Shown here: one piece after another, positions 27,380 through 36,795 of the stretch
How positions within the stretch are numbered: position 1 is the stretch's first letter
Layout: the number at the start of each line of letters is the position of its first letter
Assembly: GCA_017507805.1 (NCBI GenBank)
Contig: JAFWAC010000015.1
Coordinates: 186,001-250,000 of the forward strand
DNA length: 64,000 bases
Reading direction: 5' to 3'
From: Clostridia bacterium
GTDB lineage: Bacteria; Bacillota; Clostridia; Oscillospirales; Acutalibacteraceae
Notes under the pieces: model-generated
The model's input: only the letters and a program-made list of their open reading frames with translations
Told to the model about the DNA's origin: nothing
Database searches by the model: none
Translations under genes and position numbers: made by a program

Positions 27380-28060
27380 TTATTTTTTTCGCCTTTTAAA
27401 ACGAGCCTTCCAATAGGAACCGCAGGAAATATATTCTGCAAGCAGGCACATTGGCAGAGCAAAAAAGAAATCAAGGGCAGAGTGTTGCTTGATAAACACT
27501 GTTGAAAGACAAATGCTTACCGCGAAAAGAACAATAAACAGCTTAAAGCCCTTTGATGCGGCTTTTTCTTTAAGCCACACAGATGCTATTCCTATTGAAT
27601 AAGCACAATGCAGTGAGGGACAGACACCTGTGTTTGTATCGAGAAAATAAATCAATCCTATACAGTCGGTCAAAAAGTTATCCCGCGGAAATTCGGCAGG
27701 GCGGTGATTTTGACAATTCGGTACAAGGATATAAACCGCCATTGCAACCACCTGCGTCACAATAATAAATATTTGAAGCCTTTTAAAGCTGTCTATGTTA
27801 TAAAGCGCAAAATAGAGCAGCGAGCCTGCCACCAGCAGATACCACCCGACATAAGGAATAACAAAGATTTCGCAGAAAGGAACAATATCGTCAATAAAGC
27901 AGTGAACGGGTATGCATCTTTCCACAGGAATAAGCTGTTCTGTGAGAATAAATGAAATGAAAAAGCCAACCCAGCCAAGCAACAGCTTTAAATGTGAAAA
28001 CTGCGGTTCATTAAGCCTTGACAGACGAAATTCGCGGTAATCCACCACCGGTTTTTTCAT
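27380..28060 (-). CDS. PAP2-family membrane phosphatase
   Basis: 226 residues from ATG 28060 (GAGGGGG upstream). Multiple transmembrane helices and the PAP2 active-site patterns CPSLHCAYSIGIASVW and KQHSALDFFFALP (catalytic His). Such enzymes dephosphorylate phosphatidate, undecaprenyl pyrophosphate or inositol-phosphorylceramide-like lipids at the outer membrane face. Confidence 0.82.
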   Translation of the reverse strand: MKKPVVDYREFRLSRLNEPQFSHLKLLLGWVGFFISFILTEQLIPVERCIPVHCFIDDIVPFCEIFVIPYVGWYLLVAGSLLYFALYNIDSFKRLQIFIIVTQVVAMAVYILVPNCQNHRPAEFPRDNFLTDCIGLIYFLDTNTGVCPSLHCAYSIGIASVWLKEKAASKGFKLFIVLFAVSICLSTVFIKQHSALDFFFALPMCLLAEYISCGSYWKARFKRRKK

Positions 28061-28274
28061 TTTATTCCCCCTCGAAAGATACAGTAATGTATGCAGTATA
28101 ATATTACCTTTTTTTACAAAGTATAACAAAAGTTTTTTAATGTGGTTTTAATAAACCGTAAACATCGTAATTATTTTCACTTGATTTTTATATATTTGCG
28201 GTATATAAAAACTGCTTAATGTGAAATCATACTAATCCTTTTATTTGATTGTATTGCGAATATATGTAAAAAAT

Positions 28275-28382
28275 GACTGCCTCACTAAGACTTAAATGCA
28301 CAAACAACGGAGTAGCTACCAACTTAGGCTCCCTCTGACGAGGGAGGCAAGGTTTCTGCAAACAGCCATTAGTGGGACAGTC
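28275..28382. repeat. Small MITE-like element with terminal inverted repeats
   Basis: GACTGCCTCACTAA (28275-28288) and TTAGTGGGACAGTC (28369-28382) are inverted copies matching at 12 of 14 positions. They flank a 108-base non-coding segment that contains a perfect CTCCCTC/GAGGGAG hairpin (28329-28346). It occupies most of the roughly 340-base gap between the PAP2 and U32 genes; the rest of that gap is AT-rich and shows no gene. The interior resembles the repeat at 4832-4930. Confidence 0.55.
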
Positions 28383-28399
28383 GCTTTGTATTAATCCTG

Positions 28400-29641
28400 T
28401 TAATTCACACTTTCCATCCTAAGCAATGCCCCCGATTTTACAGGGCGGGGAAATGGGATTTTCACCGTCATCATAGGTCTGGGCGCGCTTTCTATCGGGT
28501 TGTCGTCACCGTCAAAAAGCTCATCGGCGCAAACAGGAAAGGGTGAGCTTTTAGGCTCAAGGCAATCCAATCTTTGTCCCCTTAAAAACTTGTTTTTTAA
28601 GGTGGCTATAATTTTTCCGTCCCCATATCCGTCCACAATAGCGGCAACCGAATAATCCCGTACATAGCCTGCATTTTCATAGGTCTGCGAATTTACCGGC
28701 TGTCCCAGATAAAAGCCTGTGGAGTATGTGCGGTGGCTGATTTTATTAAGCTCCTCGGTTACCCACGCGGGGCATTTCCAAGCGGAAGCGGTGTTTTTGA
28801 TACTATCCAACGCACCGCGGTAAGCGTTTGTAACAACAGCAACATAGTAATGTGATTTAGCTCTGCCCTCAAGCTTAATACTGTCCACCCCGGCGGCAAT
28901 CATTTTGTCAAGGTGCTCTGCCATACACATATCGTTTGCATTCAAAATATAGGTGCCTTTATCGGTTTCGGTTATGTCGAAATACTGTCCCGGACGCTTT
29001 TCCTCCATAAGTGAATAGCTCCAGCGGCAGGATTGTGCGCAATCGCCGCGGTTGGCATCTCTGCCTGTCATATAGCTCGAAAGCAGGCAACGCGCCGAAA
29101 AGGAGACACACATAGCGCCGTGAGCAAAGGCTTCGATTTCCAGGTCCATAGGTGTTTTCGCCCTGATTTCCGCAATTTCATCCAAAGATAGCTCACGCGC
29201 CAAAACAACACGCTTTGCGCCCAAATTATAAAAAGCTCTTGCGGTTTCGTAATTGCAAATTCCCGATTGAACCGAAATGTGCAAATCACAGTTTGGAGCA
29301 TACTTTTTAACAAGCCCCATTGTACCTAAATCTGCCGCAATTATTGCATCTGCCTTTAAATCGTTAAGCTGTTCAAGGAATGCCGGCAGACGCGGCATTT
29401 CAGCGTTGTGGGGGATTGTGTTACAGGTTACATGCACCTTTACACCGCGGCTGTGTGCATATTCAATGCCAGCCTTTAAATCCTCCTCACCGAAATTTGT
29501 CGCGGCAGTCCTCATACCGAATTCCTCACCTGCAAGATAGACTGCATCTGCTCCGTAATCAACAGCGGCCTTAAGCCGAGTTAAATCTCCTGCCGGACTT
29601 AAAAGCTCAGGCAGCTTCAAAACATCAGTTAAAATATTCAT
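28400..29641 (-). CDS. Peptidase U32 family protein (TrhP-like)
   Basis: 413 residues. U32 signature EAFAHGAMCVSFSARCLLS followed by RDANRGDCAQSCRWSY with the clustered Cys. The N-terminal TIM-barrel start LPELLSPAGDLTRLKAAVDY fits TrhP/YegQ. Characterised TrhP proteins hydroxylate tRNA uridine 34 together with an Fe-S cluster; others were named collagenase-like. The start overlaps the end of mltG by 17 bases. Confidence 0.88.
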   Translation of the reverse strand: MNILTDVLKLPELLSPAGDLTRLKAAVDYGADAVYLAGEEFGMRTAATNFGEEDLKAGIEYAHSRGVKVHVTCNTIPHNAEMPRLPAFLEQLNDLKADAIIAADLGTMGLVKKYAPNCDLHISVQSGICNYETARAFYNLGAKRVVLARELSLDEIAEIRAKTPMDLEIEAFAHGAMCVSFSARCLLSSYMTGRDANRGDCAQSCRWSYSLMEEKRPGQYFDITETDKGTYILNANDMCMAEHLDKMIAAGVDSIKLEGRAKSHYYVAVVTNAYRGALDSIKNTASAWKCPAWVTEELNKISHRTYSTGFYLGQPVNSQTYENAGYVRDYSVAAIVDGYGDGKIIATLKNKFLRGQRLDCLEPKSSPFPVCADELFDGDDNPIESAPRPMMTVKIPFPRPVKSGALLRMESVN

Positions 29642-30878
29642 ACACCCACTTGTTTTCTCGCTGTAAGCGGTTAATTGTTACCTGTTGCTCAGATAGGGTT
29701 TTGTGGTAATAAAAATTGCCCTCCGAATCGGTAACAAAATAGTAATAGGGAACATCCTCTGTTGGGTAGAGTGCCGCCTTTATAGCATCAATACCAGGTG
29801 AACAAAGGGGCCCCGGAGGTAAGCCCTTAATGTTATAGGTGTTATACCTGCCATCATCATTCTTATAAGAGCTTCCGTAATAGCAGGTAGGGGAGGAGCC
29901 CAAGGTTGAAAATGCCTCACTGTTAAGGCGGTTATAAAAAACTGCCGCAACATTTGCCATCTCGGATGAGCTTTGCCCCGCTTCCATTTGAATTATTGAT
30001 GCCATTGTTAAAATTTCATTCATGGTATAGCCCATTTCCTCGGCACGGGCAAACATTTTATCGGTGATGCGTTTTTCACTTTCCTTTATCATACGGGCTA
30101 TTGCAAGGGCAGCACATTCGTCAGAATCATACGAATAAAAATCATAGGTTTCAGGGAAAAGGTATCCCTCAAGCTCGTAATAGGTTTTACCGACATTTAC
30201 GCTTTTTAGAAGCCTTGAATTAAGCTCCACATAGTGCAGGGCTGACATAAACTCCTCTTTGGTACACACTCCCGCCTTTTCAAGCAGAGTGCCTATTCCG
30301 GGAACGGTTACATTTTCACCGTTCACATTCTTTGTGTAATCCGTAATTCCCGTACCCTCGGGTATAGTAACGGTAATGCTTTCGGCTTTTGCTCCCTCGG
30401 TCATAAGCATTTGAGAAATGCTTTCATAGCCGGATTCGGTATTAAAGTTATAAAGCCCGTATTTGAATTGGCTGTCATAGCCCTTGAATTTGGTATAAAC
30501 ACGGAAAAGCATCGGTATTTTAACAGCGCCCGTTTCTTTAAGCTGATTTGCAATTTCAGATGCAGGAGTGCCGGGTTCAATCTGCATACTGCAGTCATCG
30601 CCTCTGCCGAAGCCAATACCCATAAAATCCGCACCGGCATAAATTATTCCAAAGGCAAGGCCTACCGATACTACTATAATTGATAGTATCCAAATAATAT
30701 TTTTGACAACCGAAGCGCCTCTTTTTTTCTTTTGTTTTTTCTTTTCTGCTTCTTTTGAAGAATTATACTCGGATTGGTCCAACTGAAAGCCTTTGCCGAT
30801 TATAAAATCATCGTCCGAAAAAGGGGTGTTGCTTTGGTTGACATCCTGAGGTTTTTGGTTGTTAAAATTCTCGTCCAT
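29625..30878 (-). CDS. mltG: Endolytic peptidoglycan transglycosylase MltG
   Basis: 417 residues. Cytoplasmic low-complexity N-terminus, one transmembrane helix (about 62-84), a LysM-like region, then the YceG catalytic domain: MASIIQMEAGQ with catalytic Glu, NVAAVFYNRLN, YNTYNIKGLPPGPLCSPG and YFVTDSEGNFYYHKT. It cleaves nascent glycan strands. Confidence 0.92.
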   Translation of the reverse strand: MDENFNNQKPQDVNQSNTPFSDDDFIIGKGFQLDQSEYNSSKEAEKKKQKKKRGASVVKNIIWILSIIVVSVGLAFGIIYAGADFMGIGFGRGDDCSMQIEPGTPASEIANQLKETGAVKIPMLFRVYTKFKGYDSQFKYGLYNFNTESGYESISQMLMTEGAKAESITVTIPEGTGITDYTKNVNGENVTVPGIGTLLEKAGVCTKEEFMSALHYVELNSRLLKSVNVGKTYYELEGYLFPETYDFYSYDSDECAALAIARMIKESEKRITDKMFARAEEMGYTMNEILTMASIIQMEAGQSSSEMANVAAVFYNRLNSEAFSTLGSSPTCYYGSSYKNDDGRYNTYNIKGLPPGPLCSPGIDAIKAALYPTEDVPYYYFVTDSEGNFYYHKTLSEQQVTINRLQRENKWVYEYFN

Positions 30879-30923
30879 TTTAATCTCCGTTCCGCCGCTA
30901 AAGCATTAGCTCAAAGCTGAAAT

Positions 30924-31466
30924 TTATTTTGTATATCTCATTTGTTGCTTTAATTCATCGGAAGTGCTTTTATTGCTAAGGGCTTCAAGCAATAAAAATC
31001 CGAAATCAAAGGCGGCACCTGCGCCGTAAGCCGTTATTATGCTTCCGTCCCTGACAGCCGGCTGAGAAACCACCTCGGCGCCGATAAGCTCTTTTTCGAA
31101 GCCTGTGAAGCAGGTTGTTTTTCTGCCCTTGAGTAACCCCTTGTGACCTAATATAGAGGGTGCGGCGCATATAGCACCAATCAAAAGATTATTTTTTACT
31201 GCAAAATCAATTGAGTTTTGAACCGTTGCGCTTTGCTCAAGGTTGAGTGTTCCTGGCATACCGCCGGGTAAAATAACACCCTGCAAACCGTCAAAATCAA
31301 TCTCGTTTTCATCAAGGTCGCACTTCACCTGAATTCCGTGCGAGCCATTAACCTCTTTACCGCCTATTCCCACGGTTTTAACCGTAAGACCTGCCCTTCT
31401 TAATATATCTATCGGGGCAATTGCTTCACATTCCTCAAAACCGTCAGCTAAAAAAACATAAATCAT
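30924..31466 (-). CDS. DJ-1/PfpI family protein
   Basis: 180 residues. MIYVFLADGFEECEAIAPID with the conserved Glu, and the nucleophile-elbow Cys in LIGAICAAPSIL followed by KGRKTTCFTGFEKEL: the YajL/DJ-1 subgroup. Likely a deglycase or oxidative-stress chaperone; the literature on activity is disputed. Confidence 0.88.
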   Translation of the reverse strand: MIYVFLADGFEECEAIAPIDILRRAGLTVKTVGIGGKEVNGSHGIQVKCDLDENEIDFDGLQGVILPGGMPGTLNLEQSATVQNSIDFAVKNNLLIGAICAAPSILGHKGLLKGRKTTCFTGFEKELIGAEVVSQPAVRDGSIITAYGAGAAFDFGFLLLEALSNKSTSDELKQQMRYTK

Positions 31467-31472
31467 AAATCC

Positions 31473-32141
31473 CTACTCCTCGTAAAGCCTTAAAACACTG
31501 TTTAATATATCGTTGGAAATATCCTCGATTTTTCTGGGGCTTCCTTCTGCCGCACAGGGGATAATTTCCCATCCGGAATATTCTGCTGTGAAAACGGCGG
31601 CTTTTCTGCATTTGTCTAAATACTCGGTGTCGCGCTCGTGAATATCTTTTTTGGAATTGTCACCGTTATATCTGCCGGACAGCAGCGTTTGCGACACATC
31701 CACAGGCATATCAAGGAAAATTACCTTGTCAGGCTTAGGTATTCCGATTTTACAGTATTCAAAATCGTAAAGCCATTCAAGAAAATTTGCCCAAAGCTGT
31801 TCGGGCAACTTGGATGCCTGATGTATGGCATTAGAGGTGGTGTATCTGCCTGAAATTACTGTGCCGCCGCCTTTATAGTATTCTCCCCAAGAGGTTTTAT
31901 ACGAGGCATAGCGGTCAACTGTATAAAACACAGATGCGGCATAGGCATTAACATCGTCAGGTTTTTTCCCGAAGCTGCCGTCTAAATACATTTTAACAAG
32001 TGTGCTTGACGGATTGTCATAGTTCGGAAAGGAAACCGCCTTGCAATCAATATTCTGATTTTTAAGTCTGTCATACAACAAATCAAGCTGTGTTGATTTT
32101 CCGCTGCCGTCAAGACCTTCAATTACAATAAGCTTACCCAT
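31473..32141 (-). CDS. tmk: Thymidylate kinase
   Basis: 222 residues. P-loop VIEGLDGSGKSTQ; DRYASYKTSWGEYYKG and VISGRYTTSNAIHQASKL as in dTMP kinases; lid-region residues near GRYNGDNSKKDIHERD. It phosphorylates dTMP to dTDP. The start abuts the end of thyX, so dTMP synthesis and phosphorylation are co-expressed. Confidence 0.85.
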   Translation of the reverse strand: MGKLIVIEGLDGSGKSTQLDLLYDRLKNQNIDCKAVSFPNYDNPSSTLVKMYLDGSFGKKPDDVNAYAASVFYTVDRYASYKTSWGEYYKGGGTVISGRYTTSNAIHQASKLPEQLWANFLEWLYDFEYCKIGIPKPDKVIFLDMPVDVSQTLLSGRYNGDNSKKDIHERDTEYLDKCRKAAVFTAEYSGWEIIPCAAEGSPRKIEDISNDILNSVLRLYEE

Positions 32142-32911
32142 TACTGCTTTTTCAATCCTTTATAGAATTCTCTGACCTCTTGCGGCTTTCCGCAGGACAT
32201 TTTCCCCTCGGAGCATTTTCCGCCAAGGCAGGAGGGACCGGCATTTTTAAAGATATTTGGTGCAACCTCACAGACCAATGCCAGCATTTGATTTGCAATA
32301 TCCTGAATTTCCCATTGAGCGCGTCTGCAGCAACGGATTTTAAAGAAATTCATTAAGGAACGGGCATTCATCGTCATAACCATCTGGGTTTCACAGGCAT
32401 TGGGAAGCACAAAGCGAGCATCCTCGATTGCCTTTTTTTCGGCAAGCCTTGAGGCGGTTTTTTCGTCCTTGCCTTCAGCTAAGAAGTCTTTTTGGTGCTT
32501 GTCCTTCAAAATTTCGGTTAAGCGGTCATATTTTTCCTGATCTGCCGCCATAATTTCCCTGTAAATTTCCAAAGCCTCGGGAATGGCTTCAATTTCGGGC
32601 GGAGTGACATATTCAAAGCAACCCTCTCTAACATAGCGCTGACTTTTAACCGAGAAGGATGCCATACGGTGGCGTGTAATCTGTGCCAGAAGCGAACGGG
32701 AAACACCCTCAATTCCAAAGGTGAAGCTTGCATGCTCAATCGGACTTTCATGTCCTATTTCCGAAAGCATTTCCACAAAGGAAGCCGCCTTTTCATCGGT
32801 CAAATTATCGGTAAGCCCTGTTATGGTGGAGCTGCTGTAGCACAGCTTTGCGGCAGAAGCTACCGTATGCTCAGGGTTGGGGGTATGCGCCAAAAGAAAA
32901 ACCTTAGCCAT
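32141..32911 (-). CDS. thyX: Flavin-dependent thymidylate synthase ThyX
   Basis: 256 residues. The ThyX motif RHRMASFSVKSQR (residues 80-92), HESPIEHASFTF, and MNARSLMNFFKIRCCRRAQWEI in the C-terminal substrate loop. It makes dTMP from dUMP using FAD, NADPH and methylene-tetrahydrofolate. Confidence 0.95.
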   Translation of the reverse strand: MAKVFLLAHTPNPEHTVASAAKLCYSSSTITGLTDNLTDEKAASFVEMLSEIGHESPIEHASFTFGIEGVSRSLLAQITRHRMASFSVKSQRYVREGCFEYVTPPEIEAIPEALEIYREIMAADQEKYDRLTEILKDKHQKDFLAEGKDEKTASRLAEKKAIEDARFVLPNACETQMVMTMNARSLMNFFKIRCCRRAQWEIQDIANQMLALVCEVAPNIFKNAGPSCLGGKCSEGKMSCGKPQEVREFYKGLKKQ

Positions 32912-32929
32912 TTTTATTATTCTCCTCGT

Positions 32930-33622
32930 TTACAAAATCTTTTTTATTTGCGAAAGCCGGGTTACGGTATACTTGCTTTGATATTTCGCTTTGCTGCCAT
33001 GCGGATTGTACCAGCAGGTATCAATTCCTGAGTTTATACCGCCTAAAATATCCGAGCTTTGACTGTCTCCTATTATGAGCATTTTGGTTATATTCTTTTC
33101 GGGGATGCCGGATATCACAAAATCAAAATATTCCTTATCGGGCTTTTGGTGCCGTGCATCCTCTGAAATGAAAATTTTATCAAAAAAAGGCTCCAGACCT
33201 GCACCTCGTATTCTGTTGAACTGAGTTTTTGCAAAGCCGTTGGTTGTGGCATAAAGCTTATACCCCTTATCCTTAAGGTATTTAAGCAACTCTTTTGCAC
33301 CGTCAACGGTGAAAAATTCATCTGCTAAATTTGCGCAGTATCGGTCAGATATAGCGCTGACATCACCCGTAGCATTGTAATGCTCCAGAAAAACGCGGAA
33401 ACGGCTTTCAAAAATCATATCCCTCTCTATTTCTCCGCGCTCAAACCTTTTCCAGAATGAGAGGTTTATGTCGGAATAAAGCTTTATTGCTTCCTCGTCA
33501 CAAGGCAGATTATGCTCCTTAAGCACACGGTAAACCGCATGCGCTTCTGCCTTGTTGAAATCAAGAAGGGTGTTATCAACATCTAAAAAAAGTGTGGTGT
33601 ATTCAATCAAAATGTTTTGCAA
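32930..33622 (-). CDS. YjjG-like HAD nucleotidase
   Basis: 230 residues. HAD motif I FLDVDNTLLDF, motif II LYATTNGFAKTQ, motif III Lys near HQKPDKEYFDFV, motif IV LIIGDSQSSDILGG. The YjjG branch dephosphorylates non-canonical pyrimidine nucleotides, which would fit the neighbouring thyX and tmk. It overlaps galU by 16 bases. Confidence 0.88.
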   Translation of the reverse strand: MQNILIEYTTLFLDVDNTLLDFNKAEAHAVYRVLKEHNLPCDEEAIKLYSDINLSFWKRFERGEIERDMIFESRFRVFLEHYNATGDVSAISDRYCANLADEFFTVDGAKELLKYLKDKGYKLYATTNGFAKTQFNRIRGAGLEPFFDKIFISEDARHQKPDKEYFDFVISGIPEKNITKMLIIGDSQSSDILGGINSGIDTCWYNPHGSKAKYQSKYTVTRLSQIKKIL

Positions 33623-34476
33623 AGCTCCTTTAGATATTCTTTAAGCTCGCCGGCAGTTTCGGGGTGCTTGAGGCCAACCTCAATGTTTGCCTTTAAAATA
33701 CCGAATTTGTTACCCATATCGTAACGGGTGCCGCTGAATTCAACACCGATCATACCGTATTTCACAGCAAGCTCACGCATTGCATCAGTCAGCTGTAATT
33801 CACCGCCCACACCCAGAGGTGTACGCTCTAAAATATCGAAGATTTCATTATCAAGAACGCAACGCCCAAGAATTGAGAAGTTTGAAAATTTATTTTCGAG
33901 CGCGGGCTTTTCAATCATGTCCGAAACGGATAAAATCTTATCCTCTAACCGAGAAACCTTGAGAGAACAGTATTTTACAACCAATTCGTCAGGAACCTCT
34001 TTTATGCCAACAACACTCTTACCGTATTTTTCATAGGCATCGCAAAGCTCGCCAATGGCAGGAACCTCGCCTATTATCACATCATCACCGTAAAGCACGG
34101 CAAACGGATCGTTGCCAACAAATTCTCTTGCCTTTAAAACCGCATCTCCGAGACCGCGGGTTTCTTTTTGTCTGATATAGTAGATGTTTGCGAGATTAGC
34201 CGTGTTTTTGAGTGTTGACAGCATCTCGGTGTTTCCGCGCTTTTCAAGCATTGCCTCAAGCTCAACCGAATGGTCAAAATGGTCCTCGATAACACCCTTG
34301 CCGCGGTTTGTAATAATAAGAATATCTGTGATGCCCGCTTTAACGGCTTCCTCAACTATGTATTGAATTGCGGGCTTATCCACAATCGGAAGCATTTCTT
34401 TTGGTAATGCCTTGGAAGCCGGTAAAACACGGGTGCCTAATCCTGCCGCAGGAATTATTGCTTTTTTTATTTTCAT
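33607..34476 (-). CDS. galU: UTP-glucose-1-phosphate uridylyltransferase
   Basis: 289 residues from ATG 34476, with GGGAG about 9 bases upstream; a TTG two codons earlier is not needed. Nucleotide-binding start KKAIIPAAGLGTRVLPAS, KEMLPIVDKPAIQYIVEEAV, and AVLYGDDVI with metal Asp. It makes UDP-glucose for envelope glycans. Confidence 0.94.
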   Translation of the reverse strand: MKIKKAIIPAAGLGTRVLPASKALPKEMLPIVDKPAIQYIVEEAVKAGITDILIITNRGKGVIEDHFDHSVELEAMLEKRGNTEMLSTLKNTANLANIYYIRQKETRGLGDAVLKAREFVGNDPFAVLYGDDVIIGEVPAIGELCDAYEKYGKSVVGIKEVPDELVVKYCSLKVSRLEDKILSVSDMIEKPALENKFSNFSILGRCVLDNEIFDILERTPLGVGGELQLTDAMRELAVKYGMIGVEFSGTRYDMGNKFGILKANIEVGLKHPETAGELKEYLKELCKTF

Positions 34477-34492
34477 TTTCAAAAACTCTCCC

Positions 34493-35323
34493 TTATAAAA
34501 TCATTGCCAATACAGTGTTGATTATTGAGGAAATATTATTAACAGAAATCAATATAACTATGCCAAGTGTCAGCATACCGCCGGAAACTCCGCCAATGGA
34601 GGCTAAGCCTAAGCGATAAAACCGTTGGTCGCCTTGAATTGTTCTGAAGCTTTGAATTTTTTGGACGGTGTATTCCTTGTAGAAATAATAGCCGAAAAGA
34701 CCGCAGAGAACACCCGATAAAATGGAAGCTAAGTTGCTGACAAAGCCGGCCGCCATATAAAGCAGAAGTGATGCGGTATCTAAGCTTTCAAATATATTGA
34801 ATACCTGCTCACCGTTGCCTGACATCAAGGCTTCGATAATATTATCAAAGGTATCAGCGGAAATACCAACCGTCATAACAGAGGTTATAACGGTGATTAC
34901 TGTGCCTATAACCGCTAAAATAAAGGCGTTTTTATACATTTTGCGGTAGAAAAACCACAGCGCAGAGCCTAAAGGACCGAACAAAAAGCCTAAGATGCCA
35001 GCAGGCCAGCACCAGGAAATTTTGCTGTGCGTAAGCTCCATTTTGGAAAGCTTCGGTAGAATATCAACCGCTTTGCGACCGATAAAAAGCGTAAATTCCT
35101 CTCTGGAAACACCGTCAATACTGTCGGCAGTGTAGCCCTTAAAAGCTGTACTGTAGGTTGGTGCAGAGACGGTTTGATTTTGGGTGTTAAGGGTACTGAA
35201 GCTGTCAGGTTGAGCATTTTCGGTAGCTTCGCTTTTTATGTTGAGAGGAGCGCCGCAGTTTTTGCAGTAGGTATATTCTTTTTCGTTTTCGGTACCGCAT
35301 TCGGTACAAATGTGTTTTTCCAT
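34493..35323 (-). CDS. Zinc-ribbon membrane protein (DUF2628-like)
   Basis: 276 residues. N-terminal zinc ribbon CTECGTENEKEYTYCKNCG, a linker of about 75 residues, then four or so transmembrane helices with the GSALWFFYRKMYKNAF motif common to small DUF2628-type membrane proteins. Function unknown. The adjacent gene encodes a paralogue with the same membrane part. Confidence 0.75.
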   Translation of the reverse strand: MEKHICTECGTENEKEYTYCKNCGAPLNIKSEATENAQPDSFSTLNTQNQTVSAPTYSTAFKGYTADSIDGVSREEFTLFIGRKAVDILPKLSKMELTHSKISWCWPAGILGFLFGPLGSALWFFYRKMYKNAFILAVIGTVITVITSVMTVGISADTFDNIIEALMSGNGEQVFNIFESLDTASLLLYMAAGFVSNLASILSGVLCGLFGYYFYKEYTVQKIQSFRTIQGDQRFYRLGLASIGGVSGGMLTLGIVILISVNNISSIINTVLAMIL

Positions 35324-35332
35324 AATCTACTC

Positions 35333-36274
35333 CTAAATAAAGGTTAAAATAATATTCGGTAAATATTGAACAGCCATAGTTCCCAAGAAAAATAAGAAAA
35401 TATTAACGCCGCCCTTTTTGCGGAAATCAAAGCTTATATCATCGCTTTCGGATTTTATTTTTTTGATACTGTTCACGGTGTACTTTTTATAAAAATAATC
35501 ACCTAACATCGCACTGAAAACCCTTATTCCTAAATCGAAAATCAAGCCGAGTAAGGCAAATATGATTACCGAAGCTCCGATTTTGGGCAAGGCTTCTGCA
35601 AATAGTTCTAAAAGCTGGGGATAGGAGGCGGTTCTGTCAATTCCAAGGTTATATATTGTGAGATTAAGAGGATAGGAGAGAAGTGTCACCATAACGCTGA
35701 GAATACCGGCTATAATACCGTTTTTATACATTTTTCGTGACAGCATCCATCCGCAGGGGAATAAAAAAGCCATCCAATTCCACGAAACGCGGTTTTGCTT
35801 GTTCATAACCGCAAATTTTGGAATATATCTGTGGGTGTTGGTCAGGATAAATTGCTTTGCATCGTTTGCGGTCACATTTTCATCAAGCATAAAATCGGCG
35901 GGAACACCGCCCAAAAGGTCAAAGCCCTGAAAATGTACATTTCTTGAAAGGTTGGGTGCTCCGCATTTAGGACAGCGTGGAAGTACCGTATTATATTGCT
36001 CTCCGCACATATTGCAGGCGGTAACAGTTTCCGATACTTCTTTTTCTGCCGCCTTTTTTTGTGCCTGCGCAGCCTTTTCACGGGCTTCCCGTATTTTTTC
36101 GGGTGAATATTGCTCGTCTGTTCCGTGAAGCTGTTCCAAGGCACAGTGCCCTAACGCATTATAGCATTCTCTGTGATGTGGGGCACCGCAATCGGGGCAG
36201 TAAACAATATCGTCCTCAGAAAAAAGATATGCCTTACAACGCGCACAGCTTTCACCTTCAATTTTTAAGCTCAT
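35333..36274 (-). CDS. RING-like zinc-finger membrane protein (paralogue)
   Basis: 313 residues. The N-terminal prokaryotic RING-like finger (CARCKAYLFSEDDIVYCPDC then HHRECYNALGHC) and a second zinc ribbon (CNMCGEQ ... CPKCG) precede a membrane domain with LFPCGWMLSRKMYKNGIIAG, matching the neighbour at 34493. Prok-RING proteins are thought to recruit partners to membranes; that is inference here. Its end lies 10 bases before the next gene. Confidence 0.75.
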   Translation of the reverse strand: MSLKIEGESCARCKAYLFSEDDIVYCPDCGAPHHRECYNALGHCALEQLHGTDEQYSPEKIREAREKAAQAQKKAAEKEVSETVTACNMCGEQYNTVLPRCPKCGAPNLSRNVHFQGFDLLGGVPADFMLDENVTANDAKQFILTNTHRYIPKFAVMNKQNRVSWNWMAFLFPCGWMLSRKMYKNGIIAGILSVMVTLLSYPLNLTIYNLGIDRTASYPQLLELFAEALPKIGASVIIFALLGLIFDLGIRVFSAMLGDYFYKKYTVNSIKKIKSESDDISFDFRKKGGVNIFLFFLGTMAVQYLPNIILTFI

Positions 36275-36795
36275 ACCAAAGCTCCTCTGTAATTATCAAT
36301 TTTTTCAAAAACCTGACCGAAGTATTCGGCACCGTAGTTGTGGAAGCTGCCGTTTTGTATCATATCCTCAAGCTCGGTTTTTGTAACCCATTTTGCCTCC
36401 GCAACCTCGGATTGCTGCAAGATAAGCTCCTCGGCAGGGGTATCGCAAAGAATAAACCACACATCCAAAAGTGAGTTTCTGCGTTTTATGCGAAAGCCCT
36501 TGTTGAGCTCGGAAGCCTTTGCGCTGATTCCCAATTCCTCGCAAAGCTCCCGTCTTGCGGCAGTAAAGGAATCCTCGCCCGATATTGCCGCACCGCCGGT
36601 TGCCGCCCACTCACCGGGCATCAGCTTTTTACTGTCCGAACGGCGCTGAATTAAAAGCATACCGTCCGGAGAAAAAATCCATATGTGAACAACCAGATGG
36701 TATTCACCGTTTTTAAAAAAGCCTTTGCCTCTTATCGCGGTTTTTCCGGTGGGTGTTCCGTTTTCGTCAACTATATCCCATTTTTCGGAAATCAT
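36271..36795 (-). CDS. Nudix hydrolase
   Basis: 174 residues. Nudix box GGAAISGEDSFTAARRELCEELG in the variant GX5EX7REXXEEXG form, with the upstream LIQRRSDSKKLMPGEWAATG typical of IDI/NUDIX proteins of the YfcD or isopentenyl isomerase-like branch. Substrate unknown. It overlaps both neighbours by 4 bases, so it belongs to the same operon. Confidence 0.85.
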   Translation of the reverse strand: MISEKWDIVDENGTPTGKTAIRGKGFFKNGEYHLVVHIWIFSPDGMLLIQRRSDSKKLMPGEWAATGGAAISGEDSFTAARRELCEELGISAKASELNKGFRIKRRNSLLDVWFILCDTPAEELILQQSEVAEAKWVTKTELEDMIQNGSFHNYGAEYFGQVFEKIDNYRGALV

